DNA of 64,000 nt from assembly GCA_030770425.1 (NCBI GenBank), contig JASJFT010000001.1:434001-498000 (forward strand). The letters are read 5' to 3'. Under the pieces are notes generated by a model, which was given only the letters and a program-made list of their open reading frames with translations, did no database searches and had not been told where the DNA came from. Of this stretch, positions 34,663 through 47,569 are shown one piece after another. Within the stretch, counting starts at the first letter, position 1, and each line of letters begins with the position of its first letter. The DNA is from Darksidea phi (taxonomy: Eukaryota; Ascomycota; Dothideomycetes; Pleosporales; Lentitheciaceae). Position numbers and translations under genes: made by a program.

Positions 34663-37477
34663 ATGTTTCGAAATCGGTATGCCTCACCCGTCGTCGTGTC
34701 CATCCTTGTTATCACGACAGCGTGCTGTGATGTGCGCGTCGCGCGCATGTCGCCGCAGAGCTCCGGTACGGTACCTAAGCTGACCGCTGTTGCAGGACCA
34801 ATTCGCAGAAGCCGAATGAAGAGCTGATCGAGAACTTCAGGGCCAGCTTCCCCCACCTCGCCCAAACCACGCGCTCCAACTCGATTAACAATCCGACGGG
34901 CTCGTCCATTACCGATGCGCTCGATGTAGCCCATACCGTCCGGTATGTTCTCTTGTTCTCTAGCGCGCCCGCACCTATCGCGATGCGCTGGCCGAAGCGC
35001 ACCGTTTTTCGCATATGCGCCCATCCGAAAGCCCGAAGCAAGTCGCAACTACAGCATAGCGTTACTGACATTCTATGCCTCCAGAAACTTCGGCGATCAT
35101 GAAGATATCAAGGACGCGGACCCGACACCGCGCGGGAGCAACGAACCATGGCGGTTCACACCCTCCCTCCTTGACCCTAACAGCTTCGCCTTTTCGAACT
35201 TCGCTAATCAACCGCCTGGCTACTATACTCCCACGCCCGGCGGGACCAACACCCTTTACCACAACCAGGCCGGTGACTTGCACACACCCGGCTTCAGCTT
35301 CGGCCTAGGAACACCTCTGTCGCTACCCACCTCCGAAGGCGCTCTGCATGCTGGTCAAGCCGCGCCCGCCCATCTCCATGGCTTCAACCCTCATGTTCTT
35401 GGCCATCATTTTACGAACCAGAACCCGTTCGCGATACAGCAGCAACCCCAACATGCACCATCTTTCGCACCGCATCATTTTACACATCAGCCATCTGCGT
35501 TTGAACAGCAGGCACCAATGACACAGGCACACGAGAACCCCACAATGGACAATATTGTCCCAGAGGTTGAGATGCAGGAACAGTCACCGTTGGTTGCGTT
35601 TTCCCATCCGTCATATGGCGAGAGCGTTCCTCAGCCTGTCGCGGAACCACCTGGCGAGACGTGAGTACATTACGTTCTTTTCGTATTCACAAGTAAAGTA
35701 TACTGATTTCGTGCAGCTTCCGATATCATGTCACTCTCAATGCGCCTACAGCTATGATCAAGCATTCCGATGAGATACCGGTAACATATCTTAACAAGGG
35801 TCAAGCGTACACGATTTCGCTCGTCGACACAGCGCCGATCCCATCTTCACCCGTCCCCGTCAAATATCGGACTTTCATTCGTATCTCTTTCGAGGATGAG
35901 GAGCAACGCAAACGCCCAGCAGCTTGCTGGCAACTGTGGAAAGAAGGTCGCGGCACGAACGAAGCGCATCAAAGAGGCGGTCGCCTACAAGCTGTCGAAT
36001 ATGTCGATCCAAGTCAGGTTGGAGGCGGTGAGGTGCAAGGCCGCCCTAAAGTGGAACTTGAACACGCTTCATTCGATGGTTTCGCTGTGACCTGGACACC
36101 AGTCCACAATGCTGCGCCTGAATGCTCCGTTGCAGTACGGTTCAACTTTCTTTCGACGGACTTCAGTCATTCAAAAGGAGTCAAAGGCATACCCGTCCGG
36201 CTCTGCGCCAAAACCGAACTGCTCACAGGCAGTCCACAACCTCCGGAGGCACCCTCCAACGCTGAGCTTTGCTATTGTAAAGTAAAGTTGTTCCGCGATC
36301 ATGGCGCCGAGCGGAAGCTGTCGAATGATGTCGCACACGTTAAGAAAACCATCGACAAGTTGAAACAGCAAATCGCACAGGTGGAATCAGGTATGAAGGA
36401 TTTCGGCAAACGAAAGCGCAGTGGATCAATCTCGAAAGCTACAGCCAGCTCGAGACCAGGGAAAGTTCCTAAACACAAGAGGACTTGGTCAATGTCTTCT
36501 GCAAGCTCGAACTCAGGAACTCGCGCGCCGGCCGAAGAAGACCTGCATTCGAAGCTGGCCAGCCTCCAGGACATGTTCAGTTCGACAAGACCTGTGAGCG
36601 TACTCTATCTGAAGGGAGGTGAGGCGGACGACCCAGATCTTAATCCCGTGCAACTAGCAGGTACCCCGCAAGACCTAGCCAAAATCGATACCAACGCCGA
36701 CGCGACCATATGGGAGAGGCAGAGCACGCAAACAGGAGCTACATCGTCCGTTGTGTCGCCAACGCCGAGTTCCCAATCGCTACAATCCGAGCGCCGCCGG
36801 GGCTCAACTTTCCAACAGCCAGCACCCTTCCCTCCCTCTCGCATGTCGTCAAATGACTGGCGCAACCAGCCTCAAACCGCGACAAGCGACCTCAAATTGC
36901 ATGGTGGCATGACTGGCGGATCGGATGTCCCAACCAAAGTGCATAGACCTTACGGCGACGATCATGCCCTTTCCGGCTGGATCGAAGCTCTAGGTGTCGA
37001 TCAGACGTATCAACCACCAGCGGAACCAATGCTCAAGCCAGGTACGTTGAACTTTGTGTCTCGTTCCCCAACACACCATCTGCTAATCACGTCACCACAG
37101 TCGCGTGTTTTTTCGTGCAGCCTAGAATTGCGGGTAAACAGCCCGATGACAATTACTTCCGCGCCGTATACCTCTTGGAGCGCACCGTCAAGGCGCTCGT
37201 CGGCGGCATTGCCATGAAGCTCCACATCGAACCCACAAAAGTTACGCGCACGATCCGAATCAATCAGAAGGGGCTGCAAATCTTACTGGACGATGATGCT
37301 GTGCAGTGTATTCCTGAACAACAAGATATGACGGCCGAATTCCACGAGATCGTTCCACCACAGCAACCACTAAAGCGCGAGTGGGACGCCGGGCCAACGG
37401 ATATACAGGTCGACGGCGACATTGGCGTAATCGAGAACGTCAACTCTACTGGGTATGAGCTTCGGCTTCTCTATTAA
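34663..37477 (+). CDS. Grainyhead/CP2-family transcription factor, 812 aa
   Basis: Grainyhead/CP2 proteins bind DNA through an immunoglobulin-like core domain; fungal members act in cell-wall remodelling and conidial separation. Exons: 34663-34676, 34796-34942, 35085-35660, 35717-37041, 37101-37477; all phases close. The first exon is only 14 nt (MFRN). Residues up to about 245 are a Pro/Gln/His-rich activation-type region. The CP2 domain starts TFRYHVTLNAPTAMIKHSDE and continues YRTFIRISFEDEEQRKRPA and VRFNFLSTDFSHSKGVKGIP. A coiled coil follows (HVKKTIDKLKQQIAQVESGM), then a basic Ser-rich linker. The C-terminus YFRAVYLLERTVKALVGGIA to NVNSTGYELRLLY fits the dimerisation part of the family. 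The downstream exon could otherwise be mistaken for a separate gene. Confidence 0.9.
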
Positions 37478-40400
37478 ACGCCAAACTATTTGCTACTGTT
37501 GACCTGGAACTCCTTGGGCTCGGATCTTTACACACCTAATGACCCATACGTAATGATATTGTACTACTGGCCCGATCGCTTCCCAAGGAAAGAGGAAGAG
37601 CGGGATATCTTGATACTCGGTCTAGGTTTCATCACCTATTTGGCGTTACATCTTCCAAAGATACCACTGCTCTTGGCGAGCTTTCTTCGAGTCACTTCGA
37701 AACCTTTCTTCATTTCGTTTGTTGAATTATTGCTTATTTTCTACGATACCCATTACCCTTTACAATTTTTGGGAGACACGTTCAGGTGGATTATTCGCTG
37801 GTACACGCATGCCGAAGAGTTCGAAATTATCTATTGACATTTTCTTTTACACATACACACGAGAAAGACTAGTAGGAAAAGAGTACTATAATGGATGGCT
37901 CAACGTACATGCTGGGATGAAAGAATGGGGAGGCAACGGGAAATGGTCGCGGGAGTGGTGTTACTTGGCGGCAACAGAATGAAGCTACACTTTTGTGCTC
38001 TTTGTAAGAGAAGAAATCAAAGTCGTAACATTCACATATCTTTATCTCTTTCTTCTATCATCTTTTATCTCGTTGTTCCTTTCTTCGTCAAGCCTCGATG
38101 CGCAACTTGCAAGAGGACTTCAGCTGGACACTAACCCGGGAATGGGTACCCGCCTCAACCTTTGTGCTAGGAACCAAATCCTCATCAGCTTCCATGTCCA
38201 GATCTCAATAACCGTTGACGCCCTACCACCTCCCGCTAACCAAGACAACCCCACGAGGCAAACGAGTCACCAAGCGCTGCCGACCCCAGCACCGCAATCT
38301 CCCCAACCGCCCCACCTCCCCTCAGAACCCACACTTGGTCCGTCCCAAAACCATCGTATACAAACACGCTCAATACGACCGTCCTTCCAAAGGAGAAAGC
38401 TCCCCGCCCGGAAGCCTTCCATGCATGTCGTCAGGCGAGGCGGTCAGCGACCCGTGGATTCGGGCCGATTCTTCAGCTCCGCGAAAAATGCCCAAACCTC
38501 GCGAACGTGGCATGTCCGAATGGGGGAATGCAAGTGGCTTGGGGAAGGCCCGAGACAGTGAGGGGTATCGCTTAGCATTGGTGTTGGTGGCTTTGTGAGT
38601 TGGCGTGTCGACTTTGCGTTAGAGTCTTAGGCGGTTAGACTTTACGCGTTAAAGCGGCTGCCGCTAGATTAGAGCGGCGATTCGCCCGCCCGGGTAGAGT
38701 TTTGGGAACGGAGCTTAACGTCATTGTACATGTTTAAGTGAACCAATGGGGTATGATATACACTATGTCTCCTTTGTTTCGGGAAGCTGGGAAGGAGAAT
38801 CTAGGGAGATGCGTTGGCTAGCTGTTGTGAGGCGGAGGAATCTCCGCCATTTGGTGGGTTGAAGCCTTACAGCCTTGTCAGAATTGTTGTTTCATGAGAG
38901 GTGGCGGTGGGGGTGTCGATTGGGTGTTAGTGTCGCAATGGCTTCCGCAACGATGAACGCTCCACATCGATTCAAAACTTCCCCTTCTCCACTCATTTGA
39001 CGTTAATTGATGCCATTTCCCCATCTCCCCTATCTACAGCTGCCAGATGCCATTCCCATGTAAACACATTTCCCGTGATGTAGCCGAGCATTTCAGCCCC
39101 AGCTGTTCTGGCAAGGTGATCCGATCGTGGCAATAAGGTATGTATGACAAGACGCTTTGTTTCTCGACGGGAAGAATAGCGGCGTGCTGTATCCAATCAC
39201 GAGAGACTGGGCCGTTTGTGTATTGCGTCCAGTGCGGGTAGTCCAGTCCTCGGAAAGCAAATCCAGCCAATCAACCCTCATGGATTGAAACTTTCGTCGT
39301 GACCCCCGAAAGCCTGGGAGGCGCCAATATCTCCGCCGCTCAGGAGCAACGTGTTGCCCCCAAATCCTAAGTTTAGAGACCGAGAATCCCTTGCTTGAGA
39401 TAGACATGTACGCGAGAACCAATGGGCCGGGCGAAGATCTGTCTGATCAGCAAGATCGACACTCATGATATCCATATGGAGAAGAACCAATTAGCCACAT
39501 ACCGATGAATTCGCCACCCGCGCGTTACTGTGGCGAGTGCATAACGTACTCGCCACAGCGGCTCGGGAAAGTAAGGTTCGGGTGTGTTTGGTGAGGAGAT
39601 CGGGCTAATGTCTCGACTGGAACGGCCCCTGCCTGCATGTTTGTGACTCGGAGACCTGAGGCTTGCGTGTACAATTTGCCACACCTTGCAATGAAGCGAT
39701 GTTTCGCTACGCAACGGGTGTAACTCTATTGACGAACCAACGGGGTAATCTTGGATAAGCGGTGTGGCCGAAGTAGATTATCTCCCCTAATCATAAGTAT
39801 CCATCCAATAGGGACATGATGGCGAAACCCGCGCTCTGGCTCCCACCCACTCGTCGAAGACATTTTGACGACGCGAAAGGACGTGGAATGAGCCAATCGC
39901 TGCAGGCCGGGTATCGTGCTCGCTTGCACAATTTGCGCCATGCTTTCGGAGCGCTGTGCCGAACCCTTCTCGATATCCGTACCTTGGGAGGATCACGGAC
40001 ACACCCCTGTGGGTGCTGTTTAACCGCCCGATCGATCCCGCAAGCGATCTCGTGACTCATCCTTCATTCCTCATCACGCAGAGCTCCGTTAGCTAGTTAC
40101 AAGGCCGTGATGACATGTATGCCCCCTTTTCTGTTAATCCGAGATGCGGAGGCTGGTTCTTGGTGCATGATGTTGCGAGACTCCCATCAGTAAGTGTGGG
40201 GTCTGACTGCATGAAGGGTAGTGAGCAATGCTCGGTTACAATCCGCTTCACCGGCCAAAGTGTTTCAGACCTTTAGCCTGCAGACATCAGACAACATGAC
40301 GTCAAAGAAAGTAGTGCTCGAAACGTACCATGACGATTGGAAAGTCGGGCAGGGCACTGTGCATCTGCCTGAATGTTTGAATATTGGAATACCGGTCGAA

Positions 40401-41506
40401 TAGGAAGTTGGGCCTAGTAGCTAAGCTGCATGGTATGCTGTCATTTTATCGACATGCAGATTGATGTGCAGGGGTGAGCTGGAATACTGCCGGTTGGTGG
40501 ACAGAACGTCGGTGAATGAGGCACAGAAGCAGGCGACGCTCAGGATTATTTGCTTACGTTGTGGCTTGGATGGCTGCTTTTACTGTGACCAAAGGATTTG
40601 ATTGCGGCACCCTTGCTCGTAGTTTGTGAACGCAGTGGTTGTCAACGCGGAGGAAGTACGGTGTTGAGAGGTTTCCAATATTGAAGATCGACGCGCTTTG
40701 TAGTACGCCGTGTAGGCGCGTCCGGCGGAGGAGCTAGGGTTGCCGTGCCCTTTTCGGCGACGAGGGAAGTCGGGATATGTATTGAACATCGTCGTGGAGG
40801 TAAGAAGTATCGACGATCATCAATCCGCTCACTACATGAGGAGGAGGAATTATTGAGGATCGCCGTGGTCGGCCTTCCAAGTGGAGAACCGGTGAGGTCA
40901 ACATCGGCCCGAAGAAACATTGCGGGGCAGAATTAGGAACTGGAAGTCACGACCGTGATCTTCTCCCAGGGCTTGTTATTGAATGCAACTCTACCGCCAA
41001 CCTGTTCGAGGAGTGCTCATAGCTTTGGAGCGCATAGAGGATGCCGTGCGAGCATGTTCGTGAACTGCAACCCCAACGGTCTCCTAGCCTCATACGGACC
41101 CACCTACATGGTATTCCAATAACTCTACCGGCGTCATCACCCGAAGAAAGATATAGTGCGGAGTATCATGGACTTGGAGCAAGCCTTCCCCCGGACTCGT
41201 CCCGGTCCATGGGTTTCTTCAAAGAAATGCCGGTCCGATTTAGAAGCGTGCCTCGGCAGCCATGCGTGCTTATTCACGTGTAGAGAAGTGTGGCTGATGG
41301 TGGAAGACAGGAATAGTGTTGAAACGTGAATGATACGTATTATACAACATCTCGGGAGAGCACGCACGATAGAGAGCTTTCGAGATGCACCGCCACGAAA
41401 TGGGTATCAGTGTTGTCTACCGAAATTGGAAGAGTTGCAGTGGATGACCAAGACGATGGTTGTTGGGAAGGGACCGCGATAGAACGATGCATCTTTTGTC
41501 ATGTCT
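37478..41506. other. Gene-poor 4-kb stretch
   Basis: I find no gene here that I can support. The 3' region of the CP2 gene is A/T-rich up to about 38100. A Pro/Arg-rich frame at 38215-38598 and short frames elsewhere lack introns, signal peptides or family motifs. I see no terminal inverted repeats or transposase motifs. It may hold a non-coding RNA, a diverged gene or unrecognised regulatory DNA. Confidence 0.5.
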
Positions 41507-42619
41507 TCAGTCGTCCAATTCCCTCCCAAAATCGATCAACCGCAGCTTTTTCGCGTCTTTCGGGTGGAACTGCGCAATATTCGCCCGGACCAAGAATCTC
41601 GAAGCCGCGGAATCCCTCTCCAACACAAAGTACTCCTTTCCACCACGAGTCATCAGTGTCGCAAATAGATTCTCAATCAGCTGGCGCATCTCATAATCGG
41701 CAGCCTCGGCTTCCGTCAAAGGCTCCTCCTCGTCATCTTCAAGAGCAGCTTTGTTGCCCCAGATTTGATCGATTCTGCGCTGTCGCGTCTTATCTGATAC
41801 GGGCTGCTTTGCGGACTTGGCTTTGCCCTTCTTCGTGAAGCCTGCTGCGAGAGTGTCGTTTTCTACGTCGAGCAGGTCGCCTACAACTGGACCGCCGAGT
41901 TCTTCTGCAGCGAGCATCGCGGAGAGGTGGTCGTTGATGAAGTCGTTCAATTCTTCACCAAGGTGCGTCATTCTTTCGTCGTATTCCCCCTGCTGAGCGT
42001 GTTTGGCGGCAATGAGCTCTTTCGCAAGTTGTGCAGACGTCTTTTCTGACTTCTCCTCATGTTGCGCACGTAGACTTGCGATTCGAATTTCCATGGCTTC
42101 AGCAATGAGTTTCGCATCATGGAGATTCCCCTTTTCGCGCCGGAGTGCAGCTTCCTGTTTGGTGATCTGCTCCCGAGTGCTCTTGATCGCTTCTTTGCTG
42201 CCTGAAATGTTCTGCTGGAGGGTGCGACCAGCTAGAAGCGCTGGCAGAGCCGAGCCCTTGGACGGGAGATATGATGCAGTCGGCGTGAGTCGGGTGTACG
42301 CTTCCTTGACGGCCAATACCTGCATGAGCTTCTCTCGTGGATCTTCTGACGCATATGCGACTTGGCCAAGATTGGTGTTTGAGGAGCGACGCAGCTATTC
42401 ATATTTAGTACACTATTATTCACAGACGGTTTGCAACTCGTGTACCTTCTCCAAAGCAGCCTGCTGTTCTTGGACGCGTCCTTGCAGTTCTCTTACAGTC
42501 TGTGCCAGACGCTCCTCAGTGCTGGACGCGTCGAGATCCATGGGGTCGTCTGAAAACTTGCCAGCCTCTTCAACGTAATGCCGCAAGAGCGCAAGCCTGT
42601 CACGATGCGCCTCCGCCAT
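41507..42619 (-). CDS. Coiled-coil kinetochore protein, CENP-K/Sim4-like, 353 aa
   Basis: Exon 1 (42619-42446) and exon 2 (42394-41507) join through a 51-nt intron (GTACAC...ATAG), giving MAEAHRDRLALLRHYVEEAG at the start. The first half is a coiled coil (TVRELQGRVQEQQAALEKLR, then REQITKQEAALRREKGNLHD and SEKTSAQLAKELIAAKHAQQ). The C-terminal block ANIAQFHPKDAKKLRLIDFG plus RELDD resembles fungal proteins annotated as centromere protein CENP-K (Sim4 in fission yeast), part of the inner kinetochore. The identification rests on memory of that block and the coiled-coil layout, so it is moderate. It is divergent from the KH-domain gene, and a CACGTG palindrome lies in the shared promoter. Confidence 0.65.
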
Positions 42620-43458
42620 TGTGTTAGGCAGTGATTAGGGGAGCGGAGCGTGTCGATTTGCTGTTCAGGGAAAGCGGGAGCGAGACACCACAATGTTCAA
42701 TGTTTCCGCAACGGGGTGTCAAAGCCTGCGCAGTGTCCAATAGTGGCTATCGACGATGGGTGGAATGCAAGTAACGGGCAATTCGTGCAGTGGTGAAGGC
42801 GCTCAACTGGGAGTGTCACGTGACCCGAACCCCAGGCGCCAAGCTGCACTTGCACTAAAAGACGTCCACCACGACCTCACAGCTTCTTTCCACGCACCCT
42901 CCACTCACTCTCCCTCATAGCCCCTCCCTCGACCCAGCTGTTGCTGCTGCTTCATAAGCTGTTTACTCACGCTACGAGCAAGCTCGCGCGACCCGAGCCT
43001 GCCTTCGAATCTGAGGCGCCGGCTTGCTTCGCTCAAAAGGTTTGAGAAGCGAAGCTTTCTTTACTTGGGGCCAATTTCGTCTTCCTCTAACACCTCGTCC
43101 TCCCAGAAGCCCTCAGCACTACGCACTCACACTCTCTCTGGCATCTTCGCTCCACCTGTACAAGCACCAGCGGCATCTCGCTCCTCGAGACGTCGCTTCT
43201 CCGATTCTTCATTCACCACTTAACGCTTCAACCCGCTCCACCCACCCCAGCTCGACGACCGTGCCTTTCGCCCTCCCCGCACAGTCGCAATCCCACTCCA
43301 ACCGCCAGCACCAGCCCGTTTTCCTTCACAGCCCCCGCTGTACGTAACGTGGTCGAGAAACGAATAAAATCATTCAATCCTCAGCATTTCGCTAAAGCGT
43401 TTGTCTGAACCGTAAAGAACTACATACAATCGTGTCAAGACCCAACTGGACAGAAAAC
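42620..43458. other. Divergent promoter and long CT-rich leader
   Basis: These 839 bp separate two head-to-head genes. From 42840 to 43340 the plus strand is rich in CT and CCTCC tracts, typical of a highly expressed gene with a long 5' leader. No gene is seen. Confidence 0.65.
42815..42824. promoter_or_regulatory. GTCACGTGAC palindrome (E-box)
   Basis: This is a perfect 10-bp palindrome around CACGTG, 196 bp upstream of the CENP-K-like start. GTCACGTG is the classic site of Cbf1-type bHLH factors, which in yeast bind both centromeres and promoters. Which factor binds here cannot be told from sequence. Confidence 0.45.
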
Positions 43459-45133
43459 ATGTCTGCCTCTCCGACCATCGCGGCTTCGTCGGCCAAGCGG
43501 CCCCTTGAGGAGCCCTCTTCACCCGCTGGTCCGAACGACCAGCCAGATGCCAAGCGCCCAGCTCTGGACAAGATGGTGAAGGAGGAACCAGAGGACATCA
43601 ACACCGCGCTGCCGGTCAAGGGTGAGGGCATCGCGTCAGACGATATCAAAGCGGTAGATGCCAAGCCCGATATGACGGCCAATGACACTCTTGTCTCGCA
43701 GAATGGTACTGAGGAGCCCCAAGCCGACACGGTTGTCCCAGATGCACCACCAGCCTTCGTCCTGCCCCTTGATACGCAGCCCATTCAGTCAACATCCGGT
43801 GCAAACGGTCGCCCTGCTACTCAATCCCAGCACCAAGACGAGACCAATTGGCTACACCTGCGTGCATGCATCGGTACCAGCGAGGCTGCCACCATCATTG
43901 GCAAGGGCGGCGAGAATGTGACCCAGATTCGCCGTCTCTCTGGCGCAAAGTGTACCGTCAGCGACTATTCGCGCGGTGCTGTCGAGCGTATCCTGACTGT
44001 TAGTGGTCAAGTGGATGCGGTCTCCAAGGTAAGCTACGACAAGCTACATCTGACACGGGATACTACTAACTCTAATAGGCGTTTGGCCTCATTGTGCGTA
44101 CTCTTAATCAGGAGGACCTCGAGACCCCTTCTACGTCCACTTCCAAGTCCTACCCTATGCGCTTGCTAATCCCTCACATTCTCATTGGCTCCATCATCGG
44201 AAAGGCTGGCGTCCGCATTCGTGAGATCCAAGAGGCGTCGAATGCAAAGTTGAACGCTTCTGATACTATGCTACCTAACTCGGGTGAGCGCTCGCTCGTG
44301 GTGCTAGGTGTAGCGGATGCGGTCCACATTGCCGTGTATTACGTCGCCCAAACCCTGTGTGAGCAGCTGACGGAGCGCTTCGGTGGCCCCGCTGCGTCTC
44401 AGTATGCCACACGGAGTGGTACGGCCGCCAATGTTATTCCCGGCGGTATGTCTGTCCAACCATACGTCCCCCAACCCGCTGGAGGCCAGTATGCCTACCC
44501 CGACAACTATCGTCGACACGTCAACAACCCGGCACAGCGCACTCCAGTACATGGACAACCGGTTCAGCCGTACATGCAGCATGGACAACAACCCCAGCAA
44601 CCATATGGACAGCCGAATATGCCATACGGAGCCGGCTCGCCAGGTCGTGCCCATTACGGTGGTCCTGGACCGCAGCAGACTCCTTATGGGGGACACCATG
44701 CCGCTGCACCAGTCGCACATGGCGCGGCTCCTAACCAGCCCCCGGTGCAGATGCCCGGTCAGGTGAGTCTTTTCTCGATGTCAGGACCCGGTCTAGTGCT
44801 ATTGGGTAGCCGACGCGGTAGCAACATGCACGAGACAGGAGATGACGTCTTGTCTTCAAGCACAGATGCTGACCTATTGTAAAGCCACTCACGCAACAGA
44901 TCTACATTCCGAATGACATGGTTGGGGCGATCATAGGCAAGGGTGGTCAGAAGATCAACGAGATACGGCAATTGAGCGGCAGCGTCATCAAGATTAATGA
45001 ACCCACCGACAACAGCAACGAGCGTCTAGTCACAATTACCGGAACGCAAGAATGCAATCAGATGGCTCTGTACATGCTGTATTCACGGCTCGGTGAGATG
45101 CCTGGACAGCACAGAGGAAAATCCGGTCACTGA
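43459..45133 (+). CDS. Triple KH-domain RNA-binding protein, 495 aa
   Basis: The protein has three KH domains, each with its GxxG loop: IIGKGGENVTQIRRLSGAKC (about residues 130-190), IIGKAGVRIREIQEASNAKL (about 215-280) and IIGKGGQKINEIRQLSGSVI (about 420-485). This is the PCBP/hnRNP-K layout, as in fission-yeast Rnc1 and budding-yeast Pbp2/Hek2, which bind mRNA to control stability or localisation. Exons: 43459-44028, 44079-44762, 44900-45133, all in phase 0. I start at the ATG at 43459 (MSASPTIAASSAKRP); the frame continues upstream only from a GTG. An acidic, Pro-rich N-terminus and a Gln/Pro/Tyr/Gly-rich linker between KH2 and KH3 flank the domains. The second intron is long (137 nt). Confidence 0.93.
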
Positions 45134-46000
45134 TCCAATACAGAATCGGAGAAACATCGAATTTGAGCAGCCTTGCGAAAGCTTGGCTCGGTTTTTCGGT
45201 TCCTTTTCCAAACTCATAATGTCTCCGATAGCATTGGCGTAGATGGGTTTCTGGGTCGTTCTCCCGGTTTTGCAGTCAGTATTCTATGGGTAAGCTCTCT
45301 TTCTTCGCTTCGGGCCTGTTTCCACAAGGCATGATGCACAGCAAACAGTTGTGGCAATCCAAGGCGGTTTTACAAAGTTTCCGCAAAACTGGTGGTGGTG
45401 GCGGTTAACGGAGGGTTACGGTTCTGTAGGGAGTTTTGTGTCACCTTACCGGGCGGCCACTTCAGCATCCTCGGTAATCTGCGAAAAGCTCCTGAACAAT
45501 TTCATATGACAAACCCTACAAGTGCTTTTGTTCGCAGTCCCTCTTCCGCTTTTCGCTCTGTTGTGTTGGGTTTGCGTGGCGTTTGAGGGTTGTGTGTTGG
45601 CGTTGCCTGCCGGATCCGGAAAGTTCGCTTGCAAAAGACAAAGAATTATTGGAGATGCAGCTGCACGCGTCCGCCGCGCAGGGTCTCAAACCTTGAGTGA
45701 AAAAACTGAATAGGCGCATGTACGGATGAGATACATTCCTCAGGTCACCCTTTTCGAAGGTTTGTTGAAAGACGGACGATTGTCGACGCTTGCGGATGTG
45801 ATATATGAAGGCATCTTATGAAGACGATTGGGTTTCTTGCGATACTCACCACCTAATTTCTTGCTCGTGAGCACGTCTTGCAGTACACTCGTTATTATCG
45901 TTGCCTACTATCGCTCGCTTAGTTGAGGAAGTTTGCATTTGGCGCCTAAAGGACTTGAAAGAGTGTTGAACGAGTTGAAAGCTTTTTGAAAAGAGTTGGG
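45134..46000. other. Intergenic
   Basis: These 867 bp hold the 3' untranslated region of the KH gene and the promoter of the BTB gene. Frames present are short and not coding-like. Confidence 0.6.
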
Positions 46001-47140
46001 ATGACGCGCGACGAGAACGCTTTGGCGAGCATTCCGGGATCGTCGGGTCTGTCGACGCCGGCTACGCTGCCGCCGCCCTATACGTCGACGGGGACGAAGG
46101 CTGGGTCTTTGAGGTAAGGGATCGCGATGGAGAACCGAGCACTGTGAAGTGCTTCAGTGGAGACACGCAACTCCATCTCCTCTCCCCCTGTTCCAACAGA
46201 TGCAATAGCTAACACTAACTTGTACAGGGCGAATGCCGACTCCTTCACCACCACTGCCGAACTCCTCGTCGGCTCCAAGCATACCAAGTTCCTCATCCAC
46301 ACAAGCCTACTCACACAGCAATCACCCTACTTCCGCGCCGCTCTCACAGGTCCCTTCCTCGAATCTACAAACCAAAGCATCAAGCTCGCCGACGTAAGCG
46401 TAGAAACCTTCGAGCTCCTCGTCTCATGGCTGTACACAGGCGCCATCAGTCCTCCGCCCTTCAAAGACGGAAAACCCGCTTACTACACCCTCCTACACCT
46501 CTACATCCTCGCTGACAGATTCTGCTTCGAGGCTCTCCGCAACTACGTTGTCGATATGATAAGCGATCTCGCGGATAGCACGAATAGCGTCTTGACACCT
46601 TCCGATACACGCATTCTGTACGAGCATATCAACGACGGGACTAAGATAAGAGAACTCGTCCTCGACCTCTTTGCCTTCAAGAAAACGGATAAACTACTCG
46701 CCACGCACACGGATAGATGGCATGCCGCTTTCCTGCGCGACTTGTGCGTGCGGTTGAAGCGGCCCTGCGAGCAGGCCATGCTGCGTCACAGACTGCGCAT
46801 GTGGTGTCCAGACTCGTGGCATGCGACGCGCGCGTGCGAGAACTGCCGTGTTATTCTGCCGCCGAGGTATGGCGCTATCGCGTGCGATGAGTGTTGCTGT
46901 GCGTGGTGTGTGAGGTGTGTGGGTGAGGGTGTTGGGGTTGCGAGTTGGGAAGATGGAAGGGGGTCGTTTATTGCTGGGGTCGAGGACGGGGAGGAGGGTG
47001 GGAAGATGATGGCGAGGAAGAGGGGGACGGGGTATGGGAGGAAGTGGGAGAGTTGTAAGCCGTGGAGGGGCGCTAGGTGCCGGGTTTACCATGAGCATGC
47101 TGAGACGGAGGCTTGTGGGGATGTTTTCATGGGGAGGTGA
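46001..47140 (+). CDS. BTB/POZ-domain protein with Cys-rich tail, 341 aa
   Basis: Exon 1 (46001-46113) encodes a Ser/Pro/Thr-rich start (MTRDENALASIPGSSGLSTP). A 114-nt intron (GTAAGG...TACAG, branch GCTAAC) leads to exon 2 (46228-47140). The BTB domain reads SFTTTAELLVGSKHTKFLIH, YFRAALTGPFLEST and TFELLVSWLYTGAI, then LLHLYILADRFCFEALRN. BTB proteins of this fungal type usually act as dimeric adaptors, often for cullin-3 ligases. After residue 240 the tail has paired cysteines (CENC, CDECCCAWCVRC), suggesting a small zinc-binding module, and ends in a basic Gly-rich stretch. No partner can be named. Confidence 0.85.
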
Positions 47141-47569
47141 CTCCATGACTATGATGACGTCGATAAGGGAGCGAAAGCGCAGAGGGAGAGGCCTGTGTGG
47201 TGGGTAGAGTGGCATTAACAGATGTCGATTTCTTTCCCTAAAACGATGTATCCAGCATCTCCAGTTCTGTCCGTATTTGTTTCTTTATCTAGACGCATTG
47301 GTAAAGTCCAGTTCTCTTTAGTACATGGCACTCCGTCACGGTACGCCGCCCCTGCTTAATTGAACATGCATGTGTAAGTTTGGAGTGGAATCGCGTTCCT
47401 GTGCTATTCACATACTATGTTATCTAAGTGTCATACTTTCCAACGTACATTCGGGGAATGCTACCCCTTGCTTTATGATACACGGCCCAGACGCCCCCAC
47501 CTTACAGAAAGCGAGAAGGGAGATAATACAAAGGGGAAGCGTCGGCAAACCTTATTGCTACGCAAAACC
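47141..47569. other. Convergent 3' ends
   Basis: These 429 bp lie between the stop codons of the BTB gene and MAM33. The stretch is A/T-richer and holds only short frames, so it probably contains both terminators. Confidence 0.6.

Noticed and set aside
38215..38598. 127-codon plus-strand Pro/Arg-rich frame
   Set aside because: No start context, signal, domain or intron support. An overlapping frame of equal length is just as plausible.
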